Positions 42,053 to 53,118 are shown, counted from the stretch's first letter. The stretch: DNA of 64,000 bases from Clostridium sp. NkU-1 (GCA_001312405.1 BBDR01000001.1:434001-498000), one strand, 5' to 3'. The notes: a model not told the origin generated them from the sequence alone. Numbers and translations are program-made.

Positions 42053-42112
42053 TAGGGAGGTTACAGATATCCTGTAACAGTACAACTTTTTATTCATTTT
42101 GGAGGTATCATA

Positions 42113-42310
42113 ATGAAAGGTACAGTTAAGTGGTTTAACAACCAAAAGGGTTACGGATTTATTTCCGACGAACAGGGTAACGATGTGTTTGTTCACTACT
42201 CAGGTCTTAGCATGGACGGCTTCAAATCCTTAGACGAAGGCGCTGCAGTAGAGTTCGATGTTGTAGACGGAGCTAAGGGGCCACAGGCTACAAACGTTAC
42301 CAAATTATAA
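42113..42310 (+). CDS. cold shock protein, CspA family
   Basis: 65-residue single OB-fold RNA chaperone. RNP1 is KGYGFISD and RNP2 is VFVHYS, preceded by [14 protein letters not shown] precedes the ATG. Monocistronic, with its own promoter and terminator. Such proteins melt RNA secondary structure in cold or in stationary phase. Confidence 0.96.
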   Translation: MKGTVKWFNNQKGYGFISDEQGNDVFVHYSGLSMDGFKSLDEGAAVEFDVVDGAKGPQATNVTKL

Positions 42311-42380
42311 TCATTGACTTATCAGTGTACCTTTTTTCAATATATAGGAAGAAGTTATATTGTTTCACATGATTACGATC

Positions 42381-42414
42381 AGAGCCATCCAATGTCCAAT
42401 GGATGGCTCTTTTT
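42381..42414. terminator. terminator after cold shock gene
   Basis: AGAGCCATCCA pairs with TGGATGGCTCT and is followed by TTTTT on the plus strand. It also ends the convergent hslO side. Confidence 0.85.
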
Positions 42415-42427
42415 GATGCCTCTTGTC

Positions 42428-43303
42428 TTACGATTTCTCGTACATCCTTTTTAAATCTTCTATTGTAAATTCATAATTTTTATTGCAGAAATGACAGTTT
42501 ACTTCAATGCTCTTTCCTTCGTCGATCATTTCCTGAAGCTCTTTCTTCCCGATGCTGATCAAGGCCTTTTCCACCCTGGCTTTATCACAATTGCAATAAA
42601 AGCGGGCAGGAACCTGTTCCATCATCTCCACGCCAAAGTCTCCAAGAATGTGTTCGAGAATCATTTCCGGCGTATCTCCATGATCCAGAAGATCCGTGAT
42701 GGAGGTGATTTCTCCCAGCTTTTTCTCCAGGCTTCCGATGACCTCCTCAGAGGCTCCCGGCAGGAGCTGGATGATAAAGCCGCCGGCCTGCTTTACGGTG
42801 TTGTCCTTATTCATTAAAACGCCCAGTGCCACTGATGACGGCGTCTGCTCTGAAGCAGCATAGTAATAAGTCAGATCCTCAGCAATCTCACCGCCTACCA
42901 GTATGGTCTGTCCAACATAAGGCTCCTTTAAGCCGATATCCATAATTACGCTTAATACTCCCTCTCCTACCGCACCGCCTACATCCAGCTTTCCGGCCTG
43001 ATTAGGAGGAAGCATGACGCCGGGATTATAAACATAGCCTTTTACATTTCCCTTTGAATCTGCAGTTACAGTAAGGCCTTCCATTGGGCCGCTTCCCTGA
43101 ATCTTTAAAGTCAGTAAATCATCTTCCCCCTTCATCATGACGCCCATCATGCTCCCTGCAGTCAAAAGCCTGCCTAAAGCAGCCGTAGCTACAGGGCTTG
43201 TATTATGAGCCTGTCTTGCCTGTTCTACCATTTCTCTGGTAGTTGCCGCGAAGGCGCGGATCTGATGATCCCCTGCTGTGGCTCTGACAATATAATCAGC
43301 CAT
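42428..43303 (-). CDS. hslO: Hsp33 redox-regulated chaperone
   Basis: 291 residues. The redox switch zinc centre is in the C-terminal part: FYCNCDKARVE (CxC) and EVNCHFCNKNYEF (CxxC). The N-terminal chaperone domain has the family stretches TAALGRLLTAGSMMGVMMKG and GGAVGEGVLSVIMDIGLKEPY. Oxidation releases zinc and activates holdase activity. It starts two bases after the upstream methyltransferase gene ends, so they are coupled. Confidence 0.96.
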   Translation of the reverse strand: MADYIVRATAGDHQIRAFAATTREMVEQARQAHNTSPVATAALGRLLTAGSMMGVMMKGEDDLLTLKIQGSGPMEGLTVTADSKGNVKGYVYNPGVMLPPNQAGKLDVGGAVGEGVLSVIMDIGLKEPYVGQTILVGGEIAEDLTYYYAASEQTPSSVALGVLMNKDNTVKQAGGFIIQLLPGASEEVIGSLEKKLGEITSITDLLDHGDTPEMILEHILGDFGVEMMEQVPARFYCNCDKARVEKALISIGKKELQEMIDEGKSIEVNCHFCNKNYEFTIEDLKRMYEKS

Positions 43304-43304
43304 A

Positions 43305-44061
43305 TTATAATTCCTTTCCGCGTTCTCTTGCTATGATATAAATTCTTTCACTGGTATCCTTTGCGGGAGCTTTGGTAAAAGCATCAAAAGCAGCTACAAA
43401 ATCCATGCCAGCCTCTTTTATCGCCATTTTTACTTCGTCAAGTGAATATGCTCTCTGATAATGATTCTCCGTATATTTCCGGTACAGGTTTTCCTCCTGC
43501 CGGATAAACAGAGAAAGATCATATTCATTGATCCTGGTTTCCTTATCATAATAATTATCCCAGATAAAGCTGCATTCCTCGGTCCTCGGCAATGGTGGAA
43601 TCGCCCATAAGGGTCTCATATTTATATATGGTGTTCAGATCAAATATAAAAATTCCTCCCGGATCCAGATAATTGTTGACCAGGCGGAAAACCTCCGTCA
43701 TATCCTCATATTCCAGAATATAATTCATGCAGTCACAGATGCTTAAAACGGCCTGCACCGTGCCGTAAAGTTCAAATTCCCTCATATCCTGCATAAGATA
43801 AAGAATGTCTTTTCCTGACTTTTCCCGCTTTTCCATGGCTATCTGCAGCATATCTTCGGAGTTGTCCACTCCGATCATATCATATCCCCGGTCCGCAAGA
43901 AGCTCTGTAAGGCTTCCCGTTCCGCAGCCCAGGTCAAGAAGCAGGCCATCCTTTATCCCATATTCATTCAGCAGACCGGTTACGTATTCACACCAGTCCT
44001 TATATGGAATATTGTCCATAAACCGGTCATAGACCTCTGCAAAGCTAGTGTAGGCTTCCAT
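43305..44061 (-). CDS. class I SAM-dependent methyltransferase, one frameshift
   Basis: About 251 residues. Motif I LLLDLGCGTGSLTELLA, acidic loop MIGVDNSEDMLQIA, and motif IV-like region SICDCMNYILEYEDM. The second part, from EECSFIWDNYYDKETR to the end RIYIIARERGKEL, is in another frame; the join is near 43580-43590, where the change is a net gain of one or loss of two bases. The substrate is not evident. Its link with Hsp33 is common in clostridia but not explained. Confidence 0.85.
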
Positions 44062-44134
44062 TCACAATTTCCTCTTTCTTGCCCATGCCCTATGGGCATT
44101 TAGGTACACCCGCAGTGTTTCCTCTTATTCTTCA

Positions 44135-44170
44135 AAAACAAAGCAGGTAACTCATAAAGAGGTACCTGCC
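44135..44170 (-). terminator. terminator after SEC-C gene
   Basis: On the minus strand GCAGGTA pairs with TACCTGC, followed by TTTGTTTTTG. It is 40-70 bases past the stop at 44209. Confidence 0.6.
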
Positions 44171-44208
44171 TTCCTGTCTCTTTATCCTGCTGCCAGGGCA
44201 GCATTTGA

Positions 44209-44718
44209 TTACAGGTTGGATCCGCAGCACTTTTTATACTTCTTGCCGCTGCCGCATGGACATGGATCATTTCTTCCGACCTTTGCTCCCTTAACAATGG
44301 TTCCAGAAGCCTTCTGCTTTTTATAAAGCTCTTTTCTCTTCTCTTCCGGCAGTATGGTATCCCACTCCGGAAGATTATACAGCCACTCTGCTTTAGCCTC
44401 TACCATATTATAATAAAGCTTTTCCGTATCGATCTCTATTTTTACCACGGTCTGCTCGTCCATAGTCTCAATAGGATTCTCATATCCCTTTAAGCTTTCA
44501 TTGATTCCATCTAAAAAACCGGTCATTGTCTGGACATCTGTTCCATATCTCTTTGCCAGATCCTCTACTGTTCCCTCAACCACTTCCTCTGGCTTGGAAA
44601 GAATATGCTCATAGATTCCTTTTTCTACTTTAAAATACTCGGTCCATAATTCTTCTTTTCCTTTATCATCCAGTCCATCGCCGTATGCCAGGTTTCTCCA
44701 ATTTTCTAAAATAGCCAT
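44209..44718 (-). CDS. SEC-C metal-binding domain protein
   Basis: About 169 residues. The N-terminal two thirds is helical and acidic with no known fold recognised. The C-terminal SEC-C motif [20 protein letters not shown] binds zinc (CxC...CC) and is like the tail of SecA. Start ATG 44718 lies behind AAAGGATGG. Standalone SEC-C proteins are often linked to ribosome or translocase factors; the role here is unknown. Confidence 0.85.
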   Translation of the reverse strand: MAILENWRNLAYGDGLDDKGKEELWTEYFKVEKGIYEHILSKPEEVVEGTVEDLAKRYGTDVQTMTGFLDGINESLKGYENPIETMDEQTVVKIEIDTEKLYYNMVEAKAEWLYNLPEWDTILPEEKRKELYKKQKASGTIVKGAKVGRNDPCPCGSGKKYKKCCGSNL

Positions 44719-44800
44719 GTTCAAACCATCCTTTTGTCTGTTATTCTCATGAAGCAGCGGACCAAGATTATGTGATCTTGATTTTAGCAGCTGCCCATGG

Positions 44801-44841
44801 AGTCAAATACCGCCCCGTAACCTGCTTCGGGGTATTTGACT
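44801..44841. repeat. palindromic intergenic repeat
   Basis: AGTCAAATACC and GGTATTTGACT flank an inner CCCCG/CGGGG stem, forming one strong hairpin with no T run. On the minus strand the core reads CCCCGAAGCAGG, similar to CCTGAAGCTTGC in the palindrome at 3794-3827. It lies in the 230-base gap between the SEC-C and transglutaminase genes; the rest of this gap shows nothing. Confidence 0.6.
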
Positions 44842-44947
44842 TCTGATAGTACTCCAACAAACAGTATATAACATCTTTATATATTTTGCAAAATGTTTTT
44901 TTCTTATTTTACAATTCTCTGCCGTCAAATCACGGGAAAGGCTGTTC

Positions 44948-47545
44948 CTATAGGCATTTATTTCCCTGCTTCCTGTTCCTGCTTAAGCCCAGAAGCTTCA
45001 TCATTAAGTCCACGCTTCCTACATTGTAGCCGCTGCATCCGTAGACTGCCTTTAATCCGGGATCCGTGACGATCAAAAGAGGAAGCTTTTCCGGATCCAC
45101 ATACATTCTCCTTGCCAGCGGTTCTACCCCATCATCAAAGTTTATGTAACCTACCTTAATCCGGGGTATTACTTCCAAAACCTTGCCGATGGTCCGGTTC
45201 TGCAATGACATTTCACTTTGAAGCAGGAAAATGATCTGGCCATCAAGGGCATTTAAGGCATCTTTTTGCTCCAGCATTTCGTTAAGAACATGCTCGGTAG
45301 GTTCCTGACCCTCGGACATGATAGCCAGAATATTGGCCTTTCCTTCCATAAGCACCGATGCCGGAACCGTCTGCTCTTTCCCGTTTTCTTTTTTTCACGG
45401 TCACATCAAAATCATCCAGCAAGTTGTCAACCAGCATATCTTCCAGACTTCCAGCCCTTAAGCGCATGGTTACAGACTTTTCTTCATCCTTATTTAATTC
45501 AAAGACATACTCGCTGGCATTCTGGTTTCCGCTGGGGAGGCGTACAGATGTGATTAGCCGGTAAATACCAGGCTCCAGATCCAGCTTTAATACACCGCCG
45601 GAAAATTTTACGCCAGTGTAATCCAGAGACACAAACTGTCCCTCTTTCAGCCTTCCAATGGTCCATGTCTGGTAATAGGTCCACAGGCTGTCTGTTTCCC
45701 CATAAAGCACCAGCTTTCCTGATTCTTTGTTCCTGTCTGTTAATATCTCATCAGCCCCTGATACTGATACAAATCTGCCTGTCTCATAAACTTCAGCCTC
45801 CAGATTTACCAGGTTCATTCGGGCCGGAATGCCCAGAGTCCGGCAGATGGCGACAAATAATATCTTCCGGCTCAGGGAATTGCCCTGTAAAAGCTTAAGG
45901 CTTCCTATGGGAGTGGAACAGATCGTCTTGTAGTCCAGCTTTGGTTCAAAACCAATGTGCTTCTTCACATATTCCCAAACGGTTTCAGGATCCTTACGAA
46001 ACCTTTCCTTTTCCTGCCCATGGAAAAATTCCTCAATAAAGCCCCGGTAATCCGTCATTTCCTCAAGCAAAATTCTTGGGCAGAGGATATATTTTATATA
46101 AATATCCAGATTTCCATTCTCTTCCCATTCCTTACGGTATGTAGAGGCCCATGCAAGATGGCTTTCCAGGATGTCTGCTCTGGCATCCTTATAATCCTTA
46201 ACGGTCAGACTGTTAAGCATTGCCTTACGGTCCGGATTCTGATCCCTGGAAAGAAATTTATAGATTTCATCAAAGTTACCGGCAGACAACCGGAGGAGTT
46301 CTGTTTCCTCCGGATACCGGGAAGCCTCTTCTGCCTTAAAATATCCTGCGATCCTGCTTTCCCGCATCTGGTTAGCCTCATGGATCCGTTTCCGGTTTCT
46401 TTCCTTTTGTTCCTTTGTAAGCTTCGCCGGATTCATTGGGTAATCCTTCGGAGCCCTGACGTCCACATCCACCCAGGTATCTCTTACGGATTTATTCTCT
46501 TCCTTCTTAAGTACCAGAACCGTTTCCTCCCCATCCTCAGGGGAAATCCACGCTTCACAGCACAGCCCATCCTTCATGGCACGGACATGGATATCCCCAA
46601 GGCCAATGGTAATGGATACCCTTCCATTCCTGTCTGTATATAAGTTTACCACGCTGCAATATTCCGCCATATTGAGAATTTCAAAAGAAACCCGTACATT
46701 CTCTGCCGGTTTTTTTATTCTTATCAAGAACCTGGATCTTATAAGATTTGGTCAGGGCATAGGTTGGGGTTCCATTATAATAGACCAATAAATCTTCCTG
46801 GCCCAGACATTCCGTCTCCGAATCGCCGGAATAGTCAGAAAAGGTTCTGGTGTGTACCAGTAATGCCCTGGAGGAGGCATTGGTAAACCACCCCTTATCC
46901 AGCACTTCTTCCGGCTCACAGGCTCCCAGAAAATGCCACCTTCCTTCCACAAACACCTCCACCCATGCATGATTATCATCACAATGAGCCATCTTGGGGT
47001 ATACACCTGTCTGGCAGGGATGCCCACGCTCCGGAATGCTGTTACGGCAAAGGTGGATTCCTCTCCGCACCTGCCTTTCCGGATTTATACACAGTCACAG
47101 GCGATATGGTCCTGTTGTCGGAAGCTTCATAGGTTCCGTTCTCCGCACACCAGTAATTGATTTCCAACACCGCCTCCCTTATTGAAAGCCCTTTGATCCG
47201 TTCGATCAGCTTGTCATAAAAAAATCTGCGGCAGTCCTCAATATTCTCCGTATTGATCCTGTAATATAAAATATGATGGAGAAAAATATCTTCCGGAATT
47301 TCCTGACACCATTCCATCTGATCATAAACCATGATGGAATGCCTTACAAATCCAAGAAATACAGAAAAGTCATACTCCCCGGCATCCCGTACCGGCATTG
47401 TCCCATATAAAAATTTCATGAGCACCTGTTCCCTGGGAGCACAGCTTTCCATGGCTTTCTCGATTTCTCCCTTAAGACCTCCCAAAAAGGGAAGCCTGAG
47501 TTCATATTTTTTCTGGGCATATCTCTGCAAATGTTCTGAAAACAT
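44948..47545 (-). CDS. large transglutaminase-domain protein with C-terminal thioredoxin-like domain, four frameshifts
   Basis: Joined length about 865 residues. The transglutaminase core is near residue 160-260: SGKGRCGEESTFAVTAFRSVGIPARQVYTPRW with its cysteine (first part SGKGRCGEEST), then CDDNHAWVEVFVEGRWHFLGACEPEE, with the His and Asp. Then comes a beta-rich region (QVLDKNKKPAENVRVSFEIL, which resembles a carboxypeptidase-regulatory fold), a second transglutaminase-like region (LDYKTICSTPIGSLKLLQGN, AICRTLGIPARMNLVN), and a thioredoxin-like end (ALNGQIIFLLQSEM-type, VYGCSGYNVGSVD). No signal peptide. Shifts: A7 at about 45393-45399 and A7 at about 46710-46716 need A6; one G is missing near 47055 and near 46995. 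Confidence 0.82.
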
Positions 47546-47606
47546 CACAAAATTCTCCTTTACGAAATCAAATAATTATTTTCTGACTTAGACGGCCCGG
47601 CAGAAG

Positions 47607-48367
47607 CTACATAATAGTAACTCCTGCAGAATAAAGCTTCCTGGCTGTGGCCTCATCTGGCATGGAGTCTGTAATGATTCCGTCTATGTCATCAAAATGG
47701 GCAAATTTATAGGAATCATTAAAATAAAATTTGTCTTTTTCCATTACCAGATATTTGTGCCTGCTGCTGGCTATTGCCGCCTTCTTTGTCAAGCCATCCT
47801 CCACGCCTAAGGTGGTAATGGAATTGTCCGTAAGGTCCAGACCGCAGGTTCCGATGAAGGCCCTGTCAAAGCTGTACTGTTTAATGATTTCAATGGCAGC
47901 CGCCCCCATAAAGCCGTTTACCGTACGGTACATGATTCCTCCGGTCCCAATGGAAGTGATATCTGGATTAACTGCCAGTGTCTGCATAATATCGATCATG
48001 TTCGTAACCACGGTCAACCGTTTGTGGGACCTGGAAAGCTGTTCCGCCACCATGATATTTGTGGTAGAAATATCCAGAAATATGGTTTCATTGCTCCTGA
48101 TAAGCTCAAAAGCCTTCTGGGCAATTAATTTCTTTTTCTCAATATTCGTATCTCTCCGGTCAATCACATCCCGCTTCAAAGGGTAATCCTGGGATAGTAA
48201 GCTCCGCCATAGGTCCGTTTCAGCTTTCCGGCATTTTCCAGATTTTTTAAGTCCTTGCGTATGCAATCCTCCGTCACCTGAAAAAGAGCGCTTAAATCCT
48301 TTACCTTTACCAAGCCCTGGTCATGAAGGATCTGCAAAATCCTGTCTAAACGTTCTTCCGTAAACAT
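47607..48367 (-). CDS. DeoR family transcriptional regulator, one frameshift
   Basis: About 253 residues. The N-terminal winged helix has RLDRILQILHDQGLVKVKDLSALFQVTEDCIRKDLKNLE (with the pattern LKRTYGGA after it) and a DeoR sugar-sensor domain: FLDISTTNIMVAEQL, VTNMIDIMQTL, DRAFIGTCGLDL. The frame breaks near 48190-48200, where a base is missing between GGAYYP and the next block DYPLKRDVIDRRDTN. The ATG overlaps cutC by 22 bases, and GGAGG precedes it. It probably senses a phosphorylated sugar; targets are not shown. Confidence 0.87.
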
Positions 48368-49113
48368 GCTTTCTCCTCCATCAGCCTTTTTGCCTGACGT
48401 ATCTGTTCCTCTTCTGTACGGAAAATGTCATATTCCCCGATTCCCGGTATGCCCATATTTACATTTTCTTTCCGGTAGGTCATGCCGCTGTCCACAATCG
48501 TCTTTCCTGACATGTGAAAACACCGGGCATCTATCTCATCCATAAGGCTGGCAATGGCATCTACATTGACCCCGCTGCCTACCAAAATATCGATCCGGCC
48601 GGCCGCCTGCTCTATCAGTTCCCCTAAAAGCTTCTTTCCTTCCATACAGGTATTCTGCTGTCCGGAGGTCAGTATGGTATCTGCCCCTGCCTCCATGGCC
48701 TCTTTTAAGCTTCTGTATGGATCCCGGCATACATCAAAAGCTCTGTGCAGGGTCATGTTTCCCGTTCCCGCCTTTTTCCTGAGCACTTTCAGCCGTTCCA
48801 TGTCAAGATCCCCGTCCGGTTTTAAAAATCCCACCACAATCCCATCTGCGCCAAGATCCCGAAACATCTGCGCATCCTCTGAGATCATCTGAAATTCATG
48901 ATCTGTATACAAAAAATCTCCATACCTGGGCCGTATCAGTACGTTGATTGGAACGTCACAGGATTTGCGGATCTGCTTAAACTGACTCACTCCAGGGGTC
49001 GTCCCCCCGATCACCAGATTTGCACAGAGCTCCAGCCTGTCGGCTCCTCCCTGTACTGCTGCTTTGGCAGATTCCACAGAATCCACACAGACCTCCAAGA
49101 TATAGTCTTTCAT
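48346..49113 (-). CDS. cutC: CutC family protein
   Basis: 255-residue TIM-barrel protein, once linked to copper homeostasis. LEVCVDSVESAKAAVQGGADRLELCANL near the start and DILVGSGVNVDAIASL later are family marks, as are RPRYGDFLYTDHEF and MTLHRAFDVCRDP. The copper role is disputed and relatives may be enzymes for carbohydrates. Coupled to a DeoR sugar regulator by overlap, which favours a sugar link. AGGAG precedes the ATG. Confidence 0.92.
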   Translation of the reverse strand: MKDYILEVCVDSVESAKAAVQGGADRLELCANLVIGGTTPGVSQFKQIRKSCDVPINVLIRPRYGDFLYTDHEFQMISEDAQMFRDLGADGIVVGFLKPDGDLDMERLKVLRKKAGTGNMTLHRAFDVCRDPYRSLKEAMEAGADTILTSGQQNTCMEGKKLLGELIEQAAGRIDILVGSGVNVDAIASLMDEIDARCFHMSGKTIVDSGMTYRKENVNMGIPGIGEYDIFRTEEEQIRQAKRLMEEKACLRKNV

Positions 49114-49152
49114 TATTTTCTCCTAACCATATATTTTTTTGTTGCCAGAATC

Positions 49153-50120
49153 CTACACTGCCTTATGGCAGGCTGCAAAATGCCCTGGCAAGACTTCTTT
49201 CATTTCCGGTGTTTTTTCCCGGCAAAGCTGCTCTGCATGAGGGCAGCGGGAAGCAAACCGGCATCCTTCCTTCAAATTGACAGGATTTGGAAGGCTTCCC
49301 TCCAGCATGATCCGGCTGCGGCTCTTTTCCACATCTGGGTCCGGGATGGGAATTGCAGAAAGCAATGCCTGGGTATAGGGATGGAGCGGAGTCTCAAAAA
49401 GGCTCTCACTGTCCCCTAACTCCACCATGGCCCCAAGATACATGACACCGATCCGGTCACTGATGTGCTTGACCATGGAAAGATCATGAGCGATGAACAG
49501 ATAGGTAAGCCCCCTCTTCTCCTGCAGCTCTTTTAACAAGTTAATCACCTGTGCCTGAATGGAAACATCCAGTGCTGAGATTGGTTCGTCACAGATCACA
49601 AACTCCGGATTCACTGCCAATGCCCTGGCAATGCCCACCCGCTGACGCTGCCCGCCGGAAAATTCGTGGGGAAAGCGGTCTGCATGCTCTTCGGAAAGTC
49701 CTACGGTTTCTAAGAGTTCCAGAACTTTCTTTCTCCGTTCCTCCCCACTTAAGATTCCATGAGCATCAATTCCTTCCGCAACAATATCAATGACCTTCAT
49801 CCTCGGATTAAGGGATGCATAAGGATCCTGAAAGATCATCTGCATCTTTCTGGTAAATCCATGGCGCTCCGCCGCAGATAAGCTTCTGCTCATCTCCTGT
49901 CCATCATATAATATCCTGCCATCCGTTGGCTCATACAGCTGAATTACGGTACGGCCGAAAGTAGACTTCCCGCAGCCGCTTTCCCCTACCAGGCCAAGGT
50001 TTCTCCTTTATAAATATCCAGGCTGACATCATCCACTGCTTTTAAAATCTGGTTTTTCCCTACCTGGAAATATTTCTTTAAATGCTTTACCTCTAATAAT
50101 GGTTTCTTTTCTGCCGACAT
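49153..50120 (-). CDS. oppF: oligopeptide ABC transporter ATPase OppF, one frameshift
   Basis: About 323 residues. N-terminal part LLEVKHLKKYFQVGKNQILKAVDDVSL, then Walker A ESGCGKSTFGRT. The frame breaks near 49997, where GETLAW is read for GETLGLVGESGCGKST (one G missing). The remainder has the signature FSGGQRQRVGIARAL, Walker B FVICDEPISALDVS, and the C-terminal cysteine-rich oligopeptide motif GCRFASRCPHAEQLC. Two ATGs in tandem follow AGGAGG, at 50123 and 50120. Last gene of the opp cluster. Confidence 0.93.
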
Positions 50121-50132
50121 CATAATTTCCTC

Positions 50133-51122
50133 CTATTCCCTGAGAGCCTTTGCCCGCTCATCAAGAAGCCAGCAGCGTGCATGGTGGCCTTCACCGCAAA
50201 GCATATCCTCCGGCGGATACTGTCTGCAGACCTCCATGGTCGACCTGCATCTGGCTGCAAAGGGGCAGCCTTTTGGCGGATCCATCAGATCTGGCGGCGT
50301 CCCCGGAATGGCCGTCAGCTCGCTTCCCTTATGAGAAGCCTTTGGTATGGAAGCCAGCAGCCCCTTTGTATAAGGATGCTCTGTCTGGTAAAACAGCTCC
50401 CGCACACCGGCGCTTTCCACCAGCTGACCTCCGTACATGACTGCAACCCGATCCGCAACATTAGCCACAACCCCCAGATTATGGGTGATAATAATAATGG
50501 AGGTTTTAATTTTCTTCTGCAGATCCTTCATAAGATCCAGGATCTGTGCCTGTATGGTTACATCCAGAGCCGTAGTCGGCTCATCGGCAATTAAAATCTT
50601 AGGATCACAGGCCAAAGCCACCGCGATCACGACTCTTTGCCTCATGCCGCCGGAAAGCTGGTGGGGGTACTGGTCAAACCTTGTATCCGGATTGGAAATC
50701 CCAACAAGGGAAATCAACTCAAGAGCCCGTTGCTTCATCTGTGCTTTTGTCATATCCTTCCGATGCTCTTTTAATACCTCCACAATCTGTTTACCAATGG
50801 TCATCGTAGGGTTTAAAGAGGTCATAGGGTCCTGGAATATCATGGAAATATCCGACCCCCGTACCGCCTGCATCTGCCGCTCGCTATATTTTGCAAGGTC
50901 CCTGCCTTCTAAGAGAATACTGCCTCCAACGATTTTTCCGTTTTTCGGAAGCAGGCCCATAATGCTTTTTACGGAAATGGATTTGCCGGAGCCGGATTCT
51001 CCAACGATTGCCAAAGTCTCCTGCTCATCCAGATAAAAACTTACCCCGCGCACTGCCTGGACTACCCCATGCTGTGTTTTTATATGTACCTGTAACTGAT
51101 TGACTTCCAATAATCTGCTCAC
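50133..51122 (-). CDS. oppD: oligopeptide ABC transporter ATPase OppD
   Basis: 329 residues, intact. Walker A GESGSGKSISVKS, signature LSGGMRQRVVIAVAL, Walker B ILIADEPTTALDVT, and the cysteine tail KGCPFAARCRSTMEVCRQYPP typical of dipeptide/oligopeptide importers. Starts with GTG at 51122 behind AGGTG. Ten bases from oppC. Confidence 0.95.
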   Translation of the reverse strand: MSRLLEVNQLQVHIKTQHGVVQAVRGVSFYLDEQETLAIVGESGSGKSISVKSIMGLLPKNGKIVGGSILLEGRDLAKYSERQMQAVRGSDISMIFQDPMTSLNPTMTIGKQIVEVLKEHRKDMTKAQMKQRALELISLVGISNPDTRFDQYPHQLSGGMRQRVVIAVALACDPKILIADEPTTALDVTIQAQILDLMKDLQKKIKTSIIIITHNLGVVANVADRVAVMYGGQLVESAGVRELFYQTEHPYTKGLLASIPKASHKGSELTAIPGTPPDLMDPPKGCPFAARCRSTMEVCRQYPPEDMLCGEGHHARCWLLDERAKALRE

Positions 51123-51132
51123 GACGATTCAC

Positions 51133-52037
51133 CTACTTTCTCATTCTTGGATCCAGAGCATCCCGCAGGCCGTCTCCAAGAATGCTGAAGCATACCATAA
51201 TCAGGACGATCACGATTGCCGGGAAAATCAACACATGAGGGAAATTACGAAGCACCTGGTATCCGTTGTTAATTAAAACTCCCAAAGATGCTTTTGGTTC
51301 CTGCATACCAATGCCGATAAAGCTTAAAAATGCTTCCGTAAATATGGCAGATGGAATGGTAAACATAGCATTGATGACAATGACTCCTACCGTATTAGGG
51401 ATCAAATGCTTCCATATGATTCCGGCAGTACTGGTTCCCAGCACTCGGGCCGCAAGAACAAACTCCTGATTTTTAAGCTTTAAAATGGATCCGCGGACCA
51501 GACGGGCCATATTCACCCATCCTGTAATGGAAAGAGCCACTACAATCGTCCAGATGCCTGCCGGCATAACCATCATCAAAAGAATGACAATGATCAGATG
51601 GGGGATTCCCACCAGCACTTCAATGATCCGCTGCATAACGGCATCCACTCTCCCGCCGGCCAAAGCGGAAACCGCTCCATAGGTCACTCCCAGCGTCAAA
51701 TCCAAAAGAGCTGCAACAAAGGCGATGAGCAGGGATATGCGGGTCCCCATCCACGTTCTGACCCAGAGGTCCCGGCCGAACTGATCGGTTCCGAAGAGAT
51801 GTACCAGGGAGGGCGTCTGATAAATGATATCATAATTCGTTTCTTTATAAGAATATCTTGAAAATACCGGCGCCAGTATTGCAAGGAGCCCGATTGCAAT
51901 CAACGTAAACAAGCAGACGACCGCCGCCTTATTTTTCTTCAAACGAAGCCAGCCATCCTGAAGGGCTGTTAAATTGGGCCGGGCAATATGTTCTTTCTCC
52001 GATTCATCACATTTGCCTTTACAAATAATTCATCCAT
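51133..52037 (-). CDS. oppC: oligopeptide ABC transporter permease OppC, one frameshift
   Basis: About 301 residues with six membrane helices. The N-terminal cytosolic stretch MDELFVKANVDESEKEHI begins at ATG 52037, two bases after oppB. One G is missing near 52008 (ANVMNR is read for ANVDESE). The membrane domain has FGTDQFGRDLWVRTWMGTR and the coupling segment RVLGTSTAGIIWKHLIPN. The end is GDGLRDALDPRMRK. Confidence 0.93.
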
Positions 52038-52039
52038 TC

Positions 52040-52979
52040 TTAACCCTCCCCTCCGGCTGCCAGACGAATCCTGGGATCAATCAGAGAATACGCGATATCA
52101 ACGATCAGCACCACAAAAATATAAAAAGCGCTGTAAAAGATCGTGATTCCCATGATCGTGGAATAGTCATTGGCCTTTATACTGTCTACAAATAAGCTGC
52201 CGATTCCCGGGATGGTGTAAATATTCTCTACTGCCAGAGAGCCTGTCAGAAGATTTACAACAATGGGCCCCAGAATCGTCACCACAGGGATGATCGAATT
52301 CCTTACGGCATGGCGCATGAGCACCTTCATCGGGCTAAGTCCCTTGGCTTTGGCTGTGACGATGTAATCCTGCTCCAGCACCTCCAGCATCTCTGTCCTG
52401 ATAAACCGGGCGATCATGGCCGTGGCGGAAAAGGACAGGGCAATGGACGGAAGAACTGAGCATTTCCAGTCGGTCCAGAAACCAACTGGCAGGATTCCCC
52501 ATTTTAAGGCCACATAATACTGCAGCAGGGCCGCAGCCACAAAATTAGGAACAGAGACTCCAAGGACAGCCACGATCATGGTGAAATAGTCGATTCCGCT
52601 GTTATGCCTCCACGCTGCAATAATTCCCAATGTCAGTCCAACTGCCAGCCCGATCAACACCGCCTGAAGGCCGATTAAAGCAGAGGGGCCGATTCTGCCT
52701 CCGATTACGGCAGATACCTTCTGTCCAGTGTAAGTAAAGGATGTTCCAAAATCTCCATGCAGGATATTTCCCATATACTTTATGTATTGCCGGGGCACGG
52801 ACTCATTCAGCCCATACTGCTCTAAAATGGCCTGCTGCTGCTGAACAGACATCATATTAAAGCGTTCCGAGTCAAAGGGAGAGCCTGGCAGCTTCTTCAT
52901 CAGAAAAAAAAGTAGCTGTTACAATGACCCATAATGTCAGCGCCAGATATATCAGTCGCTTGCAGATATATTTTATCAT
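52040..52979 (-). CDS. oppB: oligopeptide ABC transporter permease OppB, one frameshift
   Basis: About 312 residues, six membrane helices. ATG 52979 (MIKYICKRLIYL) follows GGAGG. The first helix LALTLWVIVTATFFLMKKLPGSPF is interrupted at a T8 run (52904-52911) where T7 fits. The coupling loop is TAKAKGLSPMKVLMRHAVRNSIIP. Ends AAGGEG. Confidence 0.93.
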
Positions 52980-53021
52980 GCTGTGTCCTCCTTTGCATTC
53001 ATATTCTCCTGAGATTTTAAA

Positions 53022-53069
53022 AAGAGCCGCCCTTCCCTTTTCCAATTTTAAAAGGGAAGGGCGGCTCTT
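53022..53069 (-). terminator. internal hairpin between oppA and oppB, likely partial terminator
   Basis: A perfect 20-base stem (AAGAGCCGCCCTTCCCTTTT with its complement) around a 9-base loop, followed on the minus strand by a T run. Placed 50 bases after the oppA stop. It should lower oppBCDF transcription relative to oppA, matching the need for excess binding protein. Confidence 0.85.
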
Positions 53070-53118
53070 CTCATTTTCCGCATTCCGTTGGTCAGGGCAC
53101 CTCCCTGTATGCTGCGGC

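Noticed and set aside
45957..46643. 228-codon plus-strand frame opposite the transglutaminase gene
   Set aside because: Same reason: antisense shadow of a coding region with low-complexity, Phe/Leu-rich translation.
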